DNA from: Treponema sp.
Lineage (GTDB): Bacteria; Spirochaetota; Spirochaetia; Treponematales; Breznakiellaceae
Length of the DNA stretch: 7,455 nt
Reading direction: 5' to 3'
Assembly (NCBI GenBank): GCA_031259035.1
Contig: JAIRLZ010000180.1
Location: 1 to 7,455, forward strand
Part shown: piece by piece, positions 1-5,054 of the stretch
Layout of the letters: every line of letters begins with the position of its first letter
How positions within the stretch are numbered: the first letter of the stretch is position 1
Notes under the pieces: model-generated
The model's input: the letters and a program-made list of their open reading frames with translations, nothing else
Databases searched by the model: none
What the model was told of the DNA's origin: nothing
Translations under genes and position numbers: made by a program

Positions 1-347
1 TAGCCGAGAGCGTTGAACTTTTTCAGCAGGTTGGGGGAGACCAAATGCTCGACCAGTTCGCCGAGTTTGTTGGTGAGCTTTCCCATCGCCTTGTTGAGTT
101 CGCCTTTGGATTCTTTCAAAAACCGGTCGGTCTCCGCTTTGGATTCCTTCAAGAACCGCTCGGTCTCCTTGTGCTGTTCCGCAAGCTCTTGAAAACGCCG
201 GTCGGTCTCCGCTTTCGATTCTTTCAAGAACCGGTCGGTCTCCTTGCCTTCTTCCCGCAACTCCTGGATTGAAGCGCGGGTCTCCATCAACGCCGCCCAG
301 ACTTGCTCGAAATTCAATCCCATTTGCGGCTGTATCGCGTCTTCCAT
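1..347 (-). CDS. Coiled-coil protein, N-terminal part (probable DUF3782 / PD-(D/E)XK nuclease-like family), cut by window edge
   Basis: The reading frame is open from an ATG at 347 down to base 1, giving 115 residues without a stop; the C-terminus lies outside the window. The start is well supported: AAGGAG (complement of 355-360) lies 7 bases upstream. Residues 1-20 include GLNFEQVWAAL. Residues about 21-98 are charged and heptad/hendecad-like, with an 11-residue unit close to ETDRFLKESKA seen three times plus a 14-residue variant. The visible part ends in KLGELVEHLVSPNLLKKF. A coiled coil followed by a 'GELVE..V.P.L...F' segment is typical of DUF3782-type proteins, which carry a restriction-endonuclease-fold domain with an E-V-K motif further on. 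That domain is not visible here, so nuclease function is inference. It could instead be a purely structural coiled-coil protein. Confidence 0.72.
   Translation of the reverse strand, partial: MEDAIQPQMGLNFEQVWAALMETRASIQELREEGKETDRFLKESKAETDRRFQELAEQHKETERFLKESKAETDRFLKESKGELNKAMGKLTNKLGELVEHLVSPNLLKKFNALG
104..244 (-). repeat. 33-bp tandem repeats encoding an 11-residue coiled-coil unit
   Basis: Three 33-bp units lie at 104-136, 137-169 and 212-244, separated by a diverged 42-bp stretch (170-211). They encode near-identical 11-residue blocks (ETD/ERFLKESKA/G) on the minus strand. The near identity at DNA level, including shared codons, suggests recent unit duplication. A period of 11 residues fits a hendecad coiled coil with slight right-handed supercoil. 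Confidence 0.8.
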
Positions 348-354
348 GTTTTTT

Positions 355-360
355 CTCCTT
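355..360 (-). promoter_or_regulatory. Ribosome binding site AAGGAG of the coiled-coil gene
   Basis: On the minus strand AAGGAG precedes the ATG at 347 by 7 bases. It is the strongest Shine-Dalgarno match in this end of the window and fixes the start codon. Confidence 0.8.
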
Positions 361-377
361 CCGTTTGTTTCATTCAT

Positions 378-394
378 GCGCCCGCGCGGGGCGC
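378..394 (-). other. GC-rich hairpin in the presumed 5' leader of the coiled-coil gene
   Basis: GCGCCC (378-383) and GGGCGC (389-394) pair perfectly around a 5-base loop. The hairpin lies 17 bases upstream of the AAGGAG site on the minus strand, in otherwise AT-rich DNA. In the mRNA it would form a stable stem just before the ribosome binding site. It could be a leader structure or a leftover terminator; there is no T-run on either side. No promoter was identified with confidence between here and 470. Confidence 0.4.
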
Positions 395-450
395 GGCTGT
401 CTTATTTCAGATGTTTCTGTTATCTATTTGTAAGCATATAATTGTATTAT

Positions 451-500
451 TCATAATTTAGGCTGTTCCAAAACTTCAGTTTTGGAACAAGCTCCATAAT
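451..500 (-). repeat. Palindromic interspersed repeat, copy A
   Basis: TGTTCCAAAACT (464-475) and AGTTTTGGAACA (478-489) are perfect 12-base inverted repeats separated by two bases. The arms are flanked by GGC (461-463) and AGCTC (490-494) and by CATAAT on both outer sides (452-457 and 495-500). Read on the minus strand, the unit aligns with the element at 7305-7366: ATGGA-GC-TGTTCCAA-ACTGA, then TTTTG-AACAG-CT, then AAATTATG. The same unit in opposite orientation at both ends of the window argues for a dispersed repeat family rather than a gene-specific terminator. Confidence 0.72.
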
Positions 501-552
501 ATCGTAATACAACAGGCCTGCATATCCCGTCCTCCGCGACGGCTAGGTCATT

Positions 553-571
553 GCGCGACTCGGCTTCGCGC
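553..571. repeat. Short inverted repeat (GCGCGA / TCGCGC)
   Basis: GCGCGA (553-558) and TCGCGC (566-571) pair around a 7-base loop. The flanking TTGC (551-554) and GCAA (574-577) also complement, with a small bulge. The surrounding text, 'ggtcattgcgcga' followed by 'gcaac', resembles widespread small bacterial repeats of the 'GTCATTGCGAG...GCAATC' kind, but the resemblance is loose. Confidence 0.3.
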
Positions 572-607
572 CAGCAACGCATAAGCGCATGGCATCCTGT
601 CGTTCCC

Positions 608-629
608 CTTCGCCCGCATGTGGGCGAAG
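608..629. other. Hairpin downstream of the EamA gene, weak terminator candidate
   Basis: CTTCGCCC (608-615) and GGGCGAAG (622-629) form a perfect 8-base stem with a 6-base loop. It begins 26 bases past the stop codon of the minus-strand transporter gene. In the direction of transcription the stem is followed by GGGAACGACAGG rather than a T-run, so it is at best a weak or factor-dependent terminator, or an mRNA 3'-end stabiliser. It may belong to a repeat. Confidence 0.35.
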
Positions 630-654
630 CCAAACCGTCATATACGCCGGACGT

Positions 655-1656
655 TTAACGGCCGCGCTTTTCCCGTATCACCTCCCACTGGCTGATAAGC
701 ATACCGGCAAGCATAAGCGCAAAACCGGGCGGCGTCCAACGCCGCAACTGCTCGTGAAGGATGAGAATGCCGCCTAACGCCGCGAAACTTCCCTCAAGGC
801 AGAGGATGATCGTAGCGTGCGCGGGCGGAGCGTCTTTTTGAGCCACGACTTGCAGCGTATAGGCGACGCCGACCGACAGAAGCCCGCCGTAGAGAATAGG
901 CGTGAGTATGTTGAACAGGGACGGCATGTCCCCACGCGCCGCTGCGGCGCCAATATCCGCTATGAGCGCCGGGAAGATTTTCCAGGTGAGCGCCTCCTTT
1001 TCCAGCAAGCCCGGCGCCAGCCGCGCCATAATGCCGTTCAGGCGCGGCTCAAGCGTGAAGGTGAAGATCAGGCAGAGAAAACCGCATACGGTGAACTGGC
1101 CCGCGGAAAGCCGCACCGGATCGTTCCGCCGTACAAGGCTGTCTATCAAAAGCACGTGAACCGCCCAGAATAGTACGCTTGTGAGTATGATGACATCGCC
1201 TATGTTTACGGAGCCAAGGCTTGCCGCGCTGATGAGGTACATGCCCGGCACGGTGAGAAACGCCCCTATCCAGGTAAAAACGCCGGTCTTCCGCCCCAAA
1301 AAAACGCCCAGAATGGGAACAAGCGCCACGTACAGCCCCGTAATAAAACCGGCGTTGCCCGCTGTGGTAAACATGACGCCGATCTGCTGGATCGTAACCG
1401 CAAAAAAAAGAACCGTTCCGGCGATAAGGCAGGAACGGATATACGCTCCTGCCGTATTGACGTGATCCTCAAACCCGTTGCGCTTGCGGATGAAGAGAAC
1501 AGGCGCCAGGGAAAGGCTCCCCAGTAAAAACCGCACCCCGTTAAACGTAAATGGACCAACATAGCGCATACCTGAGCGCTGGGCTACAAACCCGAATCCC
1601 CACAGAAACGCGGTGAGCAACAGGAGCAAATCAGAGCGGAACGCTTTCTTGTTCAT
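655..1656 (-). CDS. EamA/DMT-family transporter (drug/metabolite exporter-like permease)
   Basis: A predicted inner-membrane permease of 333 residues with about ten helices in two EamA repeats. Repeat 1 spans about residues 8-145: LLLLTAFLWGFGFVAQ and VGPFTFNGVRFLLGS are the usual first-helix and FNGVRF signatures. Repeat 2 spans about 153-323: VLFWAVHVLLID, then PAHATIILCLEGSFAAL with E288, then a last helix at 311-324. The substrate cannot be read from sequence; family members export amino acids, nucleosides or other small metabolites. The start is placed at MNKK (ATG at 1656), because the upstream extension to 1752 is Cys/Phe-rich and unlike the family. No Shine-Dalgarno is visible before either start. 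An unusually long hydrophilic/amphipathic stretch (about 203-247) sits between helices 6 and 7. The gene is divergent from exoA and monocistronic in this view. Confidence 0.88.
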   Translation of the reverse strand: MNKKAFRSDLLLLLTAFLWGFGFVAQRSGMRYVGPFTFNGVRFLLGSLSLAPVLFIRKRNGFEDHVNTAGAYIRSCLIAGTVLFFAVTIQQIGVMFTTAGNAGFITGLYVALVPILGVFLGRKTGVFTWIGAFLTVPGMYLISAASLGSVNIGDVIILTSVLFWAVHVLLIDSLVRRNDPVRLSAGQFTVCGFLCLIFTFTLEPRLNGIMARLAPGLLEKEALTWKIFPALIADIGAAAARGDMPSLFNILTPILYGGLLSVGVAYTLQVVAQKDAPPAHATIILCLEGSFAALGGILILHEQLRRWTPPGFALMLAGMLISQWEVIREKRGR

Positions 1657-1745
1657 GGCGGAGACTGTAGCACAAAAACAAAAAAATGGGAAGCGAATGT
1701 AAAGCGAACAGGAAGCGAAAAAAGCCGGCCAACACCGCCGCAGCC

Positions 1746-1774
1746 TTGTCATAACGCCCGAATTGTTTTATACT
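1746..1774 (+). promoter_or_regulatory. Sigma70-type promoter for exoA (TTGTCA-N17-TATACT)
   Basis: TTGTCA (1746-1751) matches the -35 consensus at five of six positions, and TATACT (1769-1774) matches the -10 at five of six, with an ideal 17-base spacer. Transcription would start near 1781-1783, leaving only about 5-7 leader bases before the ATG at 1788. No Shine-Dalgarno fits in that leader. Confidence 0.7.
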
Positions 1775-1787
1775 CTCCTTTAGAATT

Positions 1788-2573
1788 ATGAGAATGCTAT
1801 CATGGAATGTAAACGGTATTCGCGCCGTTGAGAAAAAGGGCTTTTCGCAATGGCTTCACAATGAATCGCCTGACATGCTTTGTTTGCAGGAAACCAAGTC
1901 GGAGCCCGGTCAGTTGTCGCAAGAACTGCTCAATCCGGTTGACAATGCGGGCGCCCCGTATTTCACGTACTGGGCGAGCGCGAAAAAAAAAGGCTATTCC
2001 GGCACGGCGATTTTCAGCAGGATTGAGCCGCTTGCCATACAAACATTAGGATTAAGCGAATTTGACGATGAAGGGAGGGTGTTGCAAGCCGACTACCCGG
2101 ACTTTTCCCTGATTTGCGCCTATTTTCCCAACGCCCAAGAGGGGGGCGCGCGCCTTCCGTACAAACTCGCGTTTTGCGCCGCCATGCTCGCGCATTGCAA
2201 CGCGCTCGTTGAACAGGGGCGGCATATCGTGCTGTGCGGGGATTACAACATCGCCCACGAATACATCGATCTTGCCCGCCCCGCGGAAAACGAGGGCAAT
2301 TCCGGCTTCTTGCCGGAAGAACGCGCGTGGATGGACACGTGGCTTGCGTCCGGCTACGTTGACGTCTTCCGGCATTTTCATCCGGGCGAGGCGGGCCATT
2401 ACACGTGGTGGACGTACCGCGGCGGCGCGCGCGAGCGCAATGTGGGGTGGCGTATAGATTGCCACTGCGTCGACAGGGGCTTCCTGCCCCGCGTGGAAAA
2501 AGCCCTCATACGAAGCGACGTGTTCGGCTCGGATCATTGTCCGGTCGAAATTCATCTCAAGGAAACCTCATAG
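1788..2573 (+). CDS. exoA: Exodeoxyribonuclease III / AP endonuclease (ExoA/Xth family)
   Basis: A cytoplasmic base-excision-repair enzyme that cleaves DNA 5' of abasic sites and removes 3' blocking groups, Mg2+-dependent. At 261 residues it is a usual length, with the full endonuclease/exonuclease/phosphatase fold. Visible motifs: SWNVNGIRA with N7; LQETKS with the metal-binding E35; GYSGTAIFSR at 69-78; AYFPNAQEGG with Y112; GDYNIAHEYID with catalytic D152 and N154; TWWTYRGGARERNVGWRID at 206-224; and the terminal SDHCPVE with D249-H250. All catalytic residues are intact. The pattern is closer to the ExoA subgroup (GWRID, SDHCPVE) than to E. coli XthA. The start at 1788 fits family N-termini, though ATG 1794 is also possible. 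Neither has a clear Shine-Dalgarno. It shares its upstream region with the divergent transporter gene. Confidence 0.96.
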   Translation: MRMLSWNVNGIRAVEKKGFSQWLHNESPDMLCLQETKSEPGQLSQELLNPVDNAGAPYFTYWASAKKKGYSGTAIFSRIEPLAIQTLGLSEFDDEGRVLQADYPDFSLICAYFPNAQEGGARLPYKLAFCAAMLAHCNALVEQGRHIVLCGDYNIAHEYIDLARPAENEGNSGFLPEERAWMDTWLASGYVDVFRHFHPGEAGHYTWWTYRGGARERNVGWRIDCHCVDRGFLPRVEKALIRSDVFGSDHCPVEIHLKETS

Positions 2574-2581
2574 GGCAAAAT

Positions 2582-2603
2582 CTCTGAAAACTGGTTTTCA
2601 GAG
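2582..2603 (+). terminator. Perfect inverted repeat after exoA, possible terminator or repeat element
   Basis: CTCTGAAAAC (2582-2591) and GTTTTCAGAG (2594-2603) are perfect 10-base arms around TG, starting 8 bases after the exoA stop codon. GGGC (2573-2576) and GCCC (2605-2608) extend the pairing outside. There is no downstream T-run, so intrinsic termination is uncertain. The AAAACTG-GTTTT core and the trailing CCTCAAAT resemble the palindromic repeats at 451-500 and 7305-7366, so this may be a diverged member of that family acting as the gene boundary. Confidence 0.5.
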
Positions 2604-2627
2604 CGCCCCTCAAATACGTTCTATAAT

Positions 2628-2632
2628 AGGAG
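2628..2632 (+). promoter_or_regulatory. Ribosome binding site AGGAG of the rhomboid gene
   Basis: AGGAG lies 6 bases before the ATG at 2639 and supports that start. It is the first strong Shine-Dalgarno of the Bat gene block. Confidence 0.8.
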
Positions 2633-2638
2633 TGTCTG

Positions 2639-3199
2639 ATGCGTTTAAAATACAATTCGCCGGTAGTTCTGACGTTTGCTTTTATATGCGCGGGAGTGTT
2701 GCTTGCAAATCAATTTTTGTCTCCCAATCTCATCGCCACCTGGTTTACGGCGCCAGGACACGGGACTTTTTCTTTTCCACGGAACATCGTCAACCTTTTT
2801 ACCCATGTAATTGGTCACGCGGACTGGTCCCATTTAATCGGCAATTTCTCGATCATTCTTCTGGTTGGCCCCATGCTTGAAGAAAGCCACGGTTCGCCGG
2901 ACATTCTTTTTATGATGGCCATTACGGCGCTTGCGACCGGACTGCTCAACGTGATCTTCTTCCCGACCGGCTTGCTCGGCGCCTCAGGCGTTGTTTTTAT
3001 GATGATCCTCCTCGCCTCCTTCACCAATATCCAGAAAGGCGAAATTCCCCTCACGTTTATTCTGGTGCTGATTCTCTATCTGGGAGACCAAATCGTGCAG
3101 ATATTTCAAACGGATTCGATCTCGCAATTCGCCCACATAGTCGGAGGCTTTCTGGGGAGCCTGTTCGGATTCCTCAATCGCTCTGAAACACGGCGATGA
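2639..3199 (+). CDS. Rhomboid-family intramembrane serine protease
   Basis: A predicted polytopic membrane protease of 186 residues that would cleave transmembrane substrates within the bilayer. The rhomboid signature is complete: HADWSHLIGN at 60-69 (H60, H65 and N69 of the conserved HxxxxHxxxN), GASG at 114-117 with nucleophile S116, and AHIVGG at 165-170 with the catalytic partner H166. Hydrophobic segments near 9-24, 68-84, 88-109, 114-128, 136-157 and 163-180 give the minimal six-helix core with no extra domain. The start has an AGGAG site 6 bases upstream. The stop overlaps the next gene's start (ATGA, 3196-3199), so it is probably translated together with the DUF58 gene. Rhomboids are not a standard part of Bat operons; a role in processing a Bat protein or its clients is inference. 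Confidence 0.9.
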   Translation: MRLKYNSPVVLTFAFICAGVLLANQFLSPNLIATWFTAPGHGTFSFPRNIVNLFTHVIGHADWSHLIGNFSIILLVGPMLEESHGSPDILFMMAITALATGLLNVIFFPTGLLGASGVVFMMILLASFTNIQKGEIPLTFILVLILYLGDQIVQIFQTDSISQFAHIVGGFLGSLFGFLNRSETRR

Positions 3200-4128
3200 C
3201 CAGACACGAACTTTGGCGGAAGATCACAGCCTTCCCCATTGTCGCATCGGTTTTGGCGCAAGACCTTTTGGCGGGCGGCTTCCGCTCCGTGTTTCGGGGG
3301 CAGGGCATAGAGGCTGACGAGGTTCGGCGGTACGAGGCGGGGGATGACGTCCGTTTCATCGACTGGAATGTAAGCGCGCGGTTCGGCACGCCCTATGTCA
3401 AAATGTACCGCGAAGAAAGAGAACTTTCGGTTTTCATTGCGCTTGATTGTTCCGCCTCCATGCGGTGCGGAAGCGTGATGAAAAGATCGGAACAAGCCGT
3501 TTTAGCCGCGGCTTTGCTTGCGTTTTCCTCTGAACGTTCCGGGCAGCGGCTTGGCGCCGTGTTTTTCGACAAGGGCATCTCCAGAATGTTTCCGGCTGAC
3601 AAGGGCAGGCCGCATACGCTTGCCGTCATTACCGGCGCGTTGCGGGAGTGCGGCATTGACGCGGAACCGGACGTGAACTACGGGAATACGCCGGAAAGAA
3701 AGAGGGAAAAGACAAAAAGCGGAGAAAAAAGCAGCGATCTTGGCGCGGCGCTGATCGGATTGGAGCGTATGCTGAAACGGCGCAGCATCATTTTTGTTAT
3801 ATCTGATTTTTTTTGCATGAACTGGGAGCAGGAACTGGGCGGACTCTGCCGGAAACACGATGTCGTCGTCATAAGGATAACGGATCCGCTTGACACGGTT
3901 TTTTATAATGCGGGCTTTGTCGTCATGGAAGACCCTGAAACAGGCGCCACAATCCATGCGCCGACCGCGTTCGCGTCCTTCCGCGCCGCGTGGGAGCATT
4001 GGCACACGGAACGCGGCGCCGCATGGAAGGCGATCACGAGACGCGCCGGCGCGTCTCCTTTTGAGCTTTCCACCAACGAAGATGTCGCCGCCTCATTCAT
4101 CCGCTTTTTCAAAAGCAGGAGGCGGTGA
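3196..4128 (+). CDS. DUF58 domain protein of the Bat/MoxR gene cluster (BB0175-like)
   Basis: A 310-residue DUF58 protein, normally the cytoplasmic partner encoded next to a MoxR AAA+ ATPase. The family signature is very clear: GGFRSVFRGQGIEADEVR at 27-44, YEAGDDVRFIDWNVSAR at 46-62, GTPYVKMYREERE at 64-76, then a VWA-like fold starting FIALDCSASM with a D84-x-S86-x-S88 MIDAS-type triad and IIFVISDFF at 198-206. There is no transmembrane segment, so it should be soluble or peripheral. A lysine-rich insert (about 168-180) interrupts the middle. The ATG overlaps the upstream rhomboid stop and has no good Shine-Dalgarno, which points to translational coupling. The usual moxR gene upstream is absent. 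Biochemical function is unknown for the family; a role in metal insertion, complex maturation or envelope stress is proposed from context. Confidence 0.92.
   Translation: MTRHELWRKITAFPIVASVLAQDLLAGGFRSVFRGQGIEADEVRRYEAGDDVRFIDWNVSARFGTPYVKMYREERELSVFIALDCSASMRCGSVMKRSEQAVLAAALLAFSSERSGQRLGAVFFDKGISRMFPADKGRPHTLAVITGALRECGIDAEPDVNYGNTPERKREKTKSGEKSSDLGAALIGLERMLKRRSIIFVISDFFCMNWEQELGGLCRKHDVVVIRITDPLDTVFYNAGFVVMEDPETGATIHAPTAFASFRAAWEHWHTERGAAWKAITRRAGASPFELSTNEDVAASFIRFFKSRRR
4117..4122 (+). promoter_or_regulatory. Ribosome binding site AGGAGG deciding the start at 4128
   Basis: AGGAGG lies 5 bases before ATG 4128 but only 2 before the alternative GTG 4125. The ATG is therefore the likely start, overlapping the DUF58 stop codon by one base (TGATG). 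Confidence 0.75.
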
Positions 4129-5054
4129 TGGGCGCGGCGTATTCCGCGTGTTTCACGCATCACGGCGCAAGAAATCGGGATGGGAAAAAACTATGCCTGT
4201 TCCGCGCGTTTTTGTTTCTGCTTCCGCCCCTTGTTCACGCCGCCGATACACCCTACCTCATTCCTCAAACCGTGTTTGTGGGAGACAGGGCCACGCTGGT
4301 CGCGCCTCTGGGAACGGCGGACAAGAATTTTCAGCCGCGGTCCATTGACACGCCGGAAACGCCTGATGATCTTGTGTTGCACACCATAGTCCTTGAGCGC
4401 AAGGGGGACAACGTTCAGCTTGCCATTGAATTTACCGCGTATGCGCCCGGAGACATTGAGTTTCCGGTGATACGGGCGCCGGGATTTCCAGACTTCATTG
4501 GATTGAAGGTTACGGTCGCTTCCATATTGAAGCCGTCATATATGACGCCGTCATCCATGACGCTCTCCGCGCCCGCCCCGCCGCTTTTAGCGCCTGGCAC
4601 TACGAGCCTCATATATGGAAGCGTCGCCATAGTCATTTTGCTTCTGATTTTCGGCATTGGCTTCCGGCTTTTTTGGACGAACCGTTTCGCAAACGTACGG
4701 AAAAGACTTTTTCAGCGTTATCTTGTCATCAGCATGAAGGGTTTTATCGCAAAGCTGCGGAAACAACAGGAAAAAGAAGGCGCGCCGTACGACGCGGCGC
4801 TTGACCTCCTTTCCGCGCGATTCAGGCGATTCCTCACCCGTTTTACCGGCATTGACTGCCTCGCCATGAGCGCCGCGGAATTCGCCGGTCTGGAGCATGG
4901 GACGCCGCTGTCCATCATATTCCGCGCATGGGATATGTTGCGTTTCAATGCGGAAAGCGTCTCGCAATCAGACATAATCAACGCGCTTGACGACGCGCGC
5001 GACTATATCTCCACGCTGGACAAAACGGAGCCGGGAGAAAAACATGGCGTTTGA
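4128..5054 (+). CDS. Compact BatD-like membrane protein (BB0174-like), signal peptide plus single membrane anchor
   Basis: A 308-residue protein with three parts. First is a signal peptide (basic RDGKK at 17-21, a hydrophobic run, then VHA at 36-38 as cleavage site, mature start near 39). Next is a periplasmic beta-rich domain of about 120 residues (VGDRATLVAPLG at 51-62; IEFTAYAPGDIEFPVIRAPG at 100-119). Then come one transmembrane helix at about 160-183 and a cytoplasmic helical domain at 184-308. The tail follows the spacing of BatD C-termini: a predicted helix around ALDLLSARFRRFLTRF, then 'MSAAEFAGL', then 'IIFRAWDMLRF...DIINALDDARDYI'. BatD normally has several beta domains and is roughly twice as long, so this is a reduced version. 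It occupies the BB0174 position between the DUF58 and BatA genes. Assignment by architecture and context; sequence-level homology to BatD or DUF4381 is unproven. Confidence 0.75.
   Translation: MGAAYSACFTHHGARNRDGKKLCLFRAFLFLLPPLVHAADTPYLIPQTVFVGDRATLVAPLGTADKNFQPRSIDTPETPDDLVLHTIVLERKGDNVQLAIEFTAYAPGDIEFPVIRAPGFPDFIGLKVTVASILKPSYMTPSSMTLSAPAPPLLAPGTTSLIYGSVAIVILLLIFGIGFRLFWTNRFANVRKRLFQRYLVISMKGFIAKLRKQQEKEGAPYDAALDLLSARFRRFLTRFTGIDCLAMSAAEFAGLEHGTPLSIIFRAWDMLRFNAESVSQSDIINALDDARDYISTLDKTEPGEKHGV
5033..5037 (+). promoter_or_regulatory. Ribosome binding site GGGAG of batA
   Basis: GGGAG lies 6 bases before ATG 5044 and favours this start over the upstream in-frame codon at 4987, which would overlap the previous gene by 68 bases and has a non-hydrophobic, charged N-terminus. 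Confidence 0.65.

Larger units (their letters stand above)
348..654. other. Intergenic region between two minus-strand genes; repeats and hairpins, no convincing gene
   Basis: This 307-base stretch holds the leader of the coiled-coil gene (348 to about 450, AT-rich apart from the hairpin at 378-394). It also holds palindromic repeat copy A (451-500) and a GC-richer part with inverted repeats at 553-571 and 608-629. A 60-codon minus-strand ORF (633-451) spans the repeats, but it has no Shine-Dalgarno site and its last 16 codons are simply a translation of the palindromic repeat, so it is not called as a gene. Confidence 0.6.

Noticed and set aside
104..244. Regular repeats considered as a CRISPR array
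   Set aside because: The units are adjacent, in frame and coding, with no unique spacers of regular length.
451..633. 60-codon minus-strand ORF in the intergenic region
   Set aside because: It lacks a ribosome binding site, its composition is Cys/Arg-rich, and its end is only a translation of palindromic repeat copy A.
1657..1752. Upstream extension of the transporter ORF to the ATG at 1752
   Set aside because: The extra 32 residues are Cys/Phe-rich and unlike DMT N-termini; MNKK at 1656 is directly followed by the first family helix.
2622..2627. Perfect TATAAT before the rhomboid gene
   Set aside because: No -35 element lies at suitable spacing, and transcription from it would begin after the AGGAG site, so it is probably chance.
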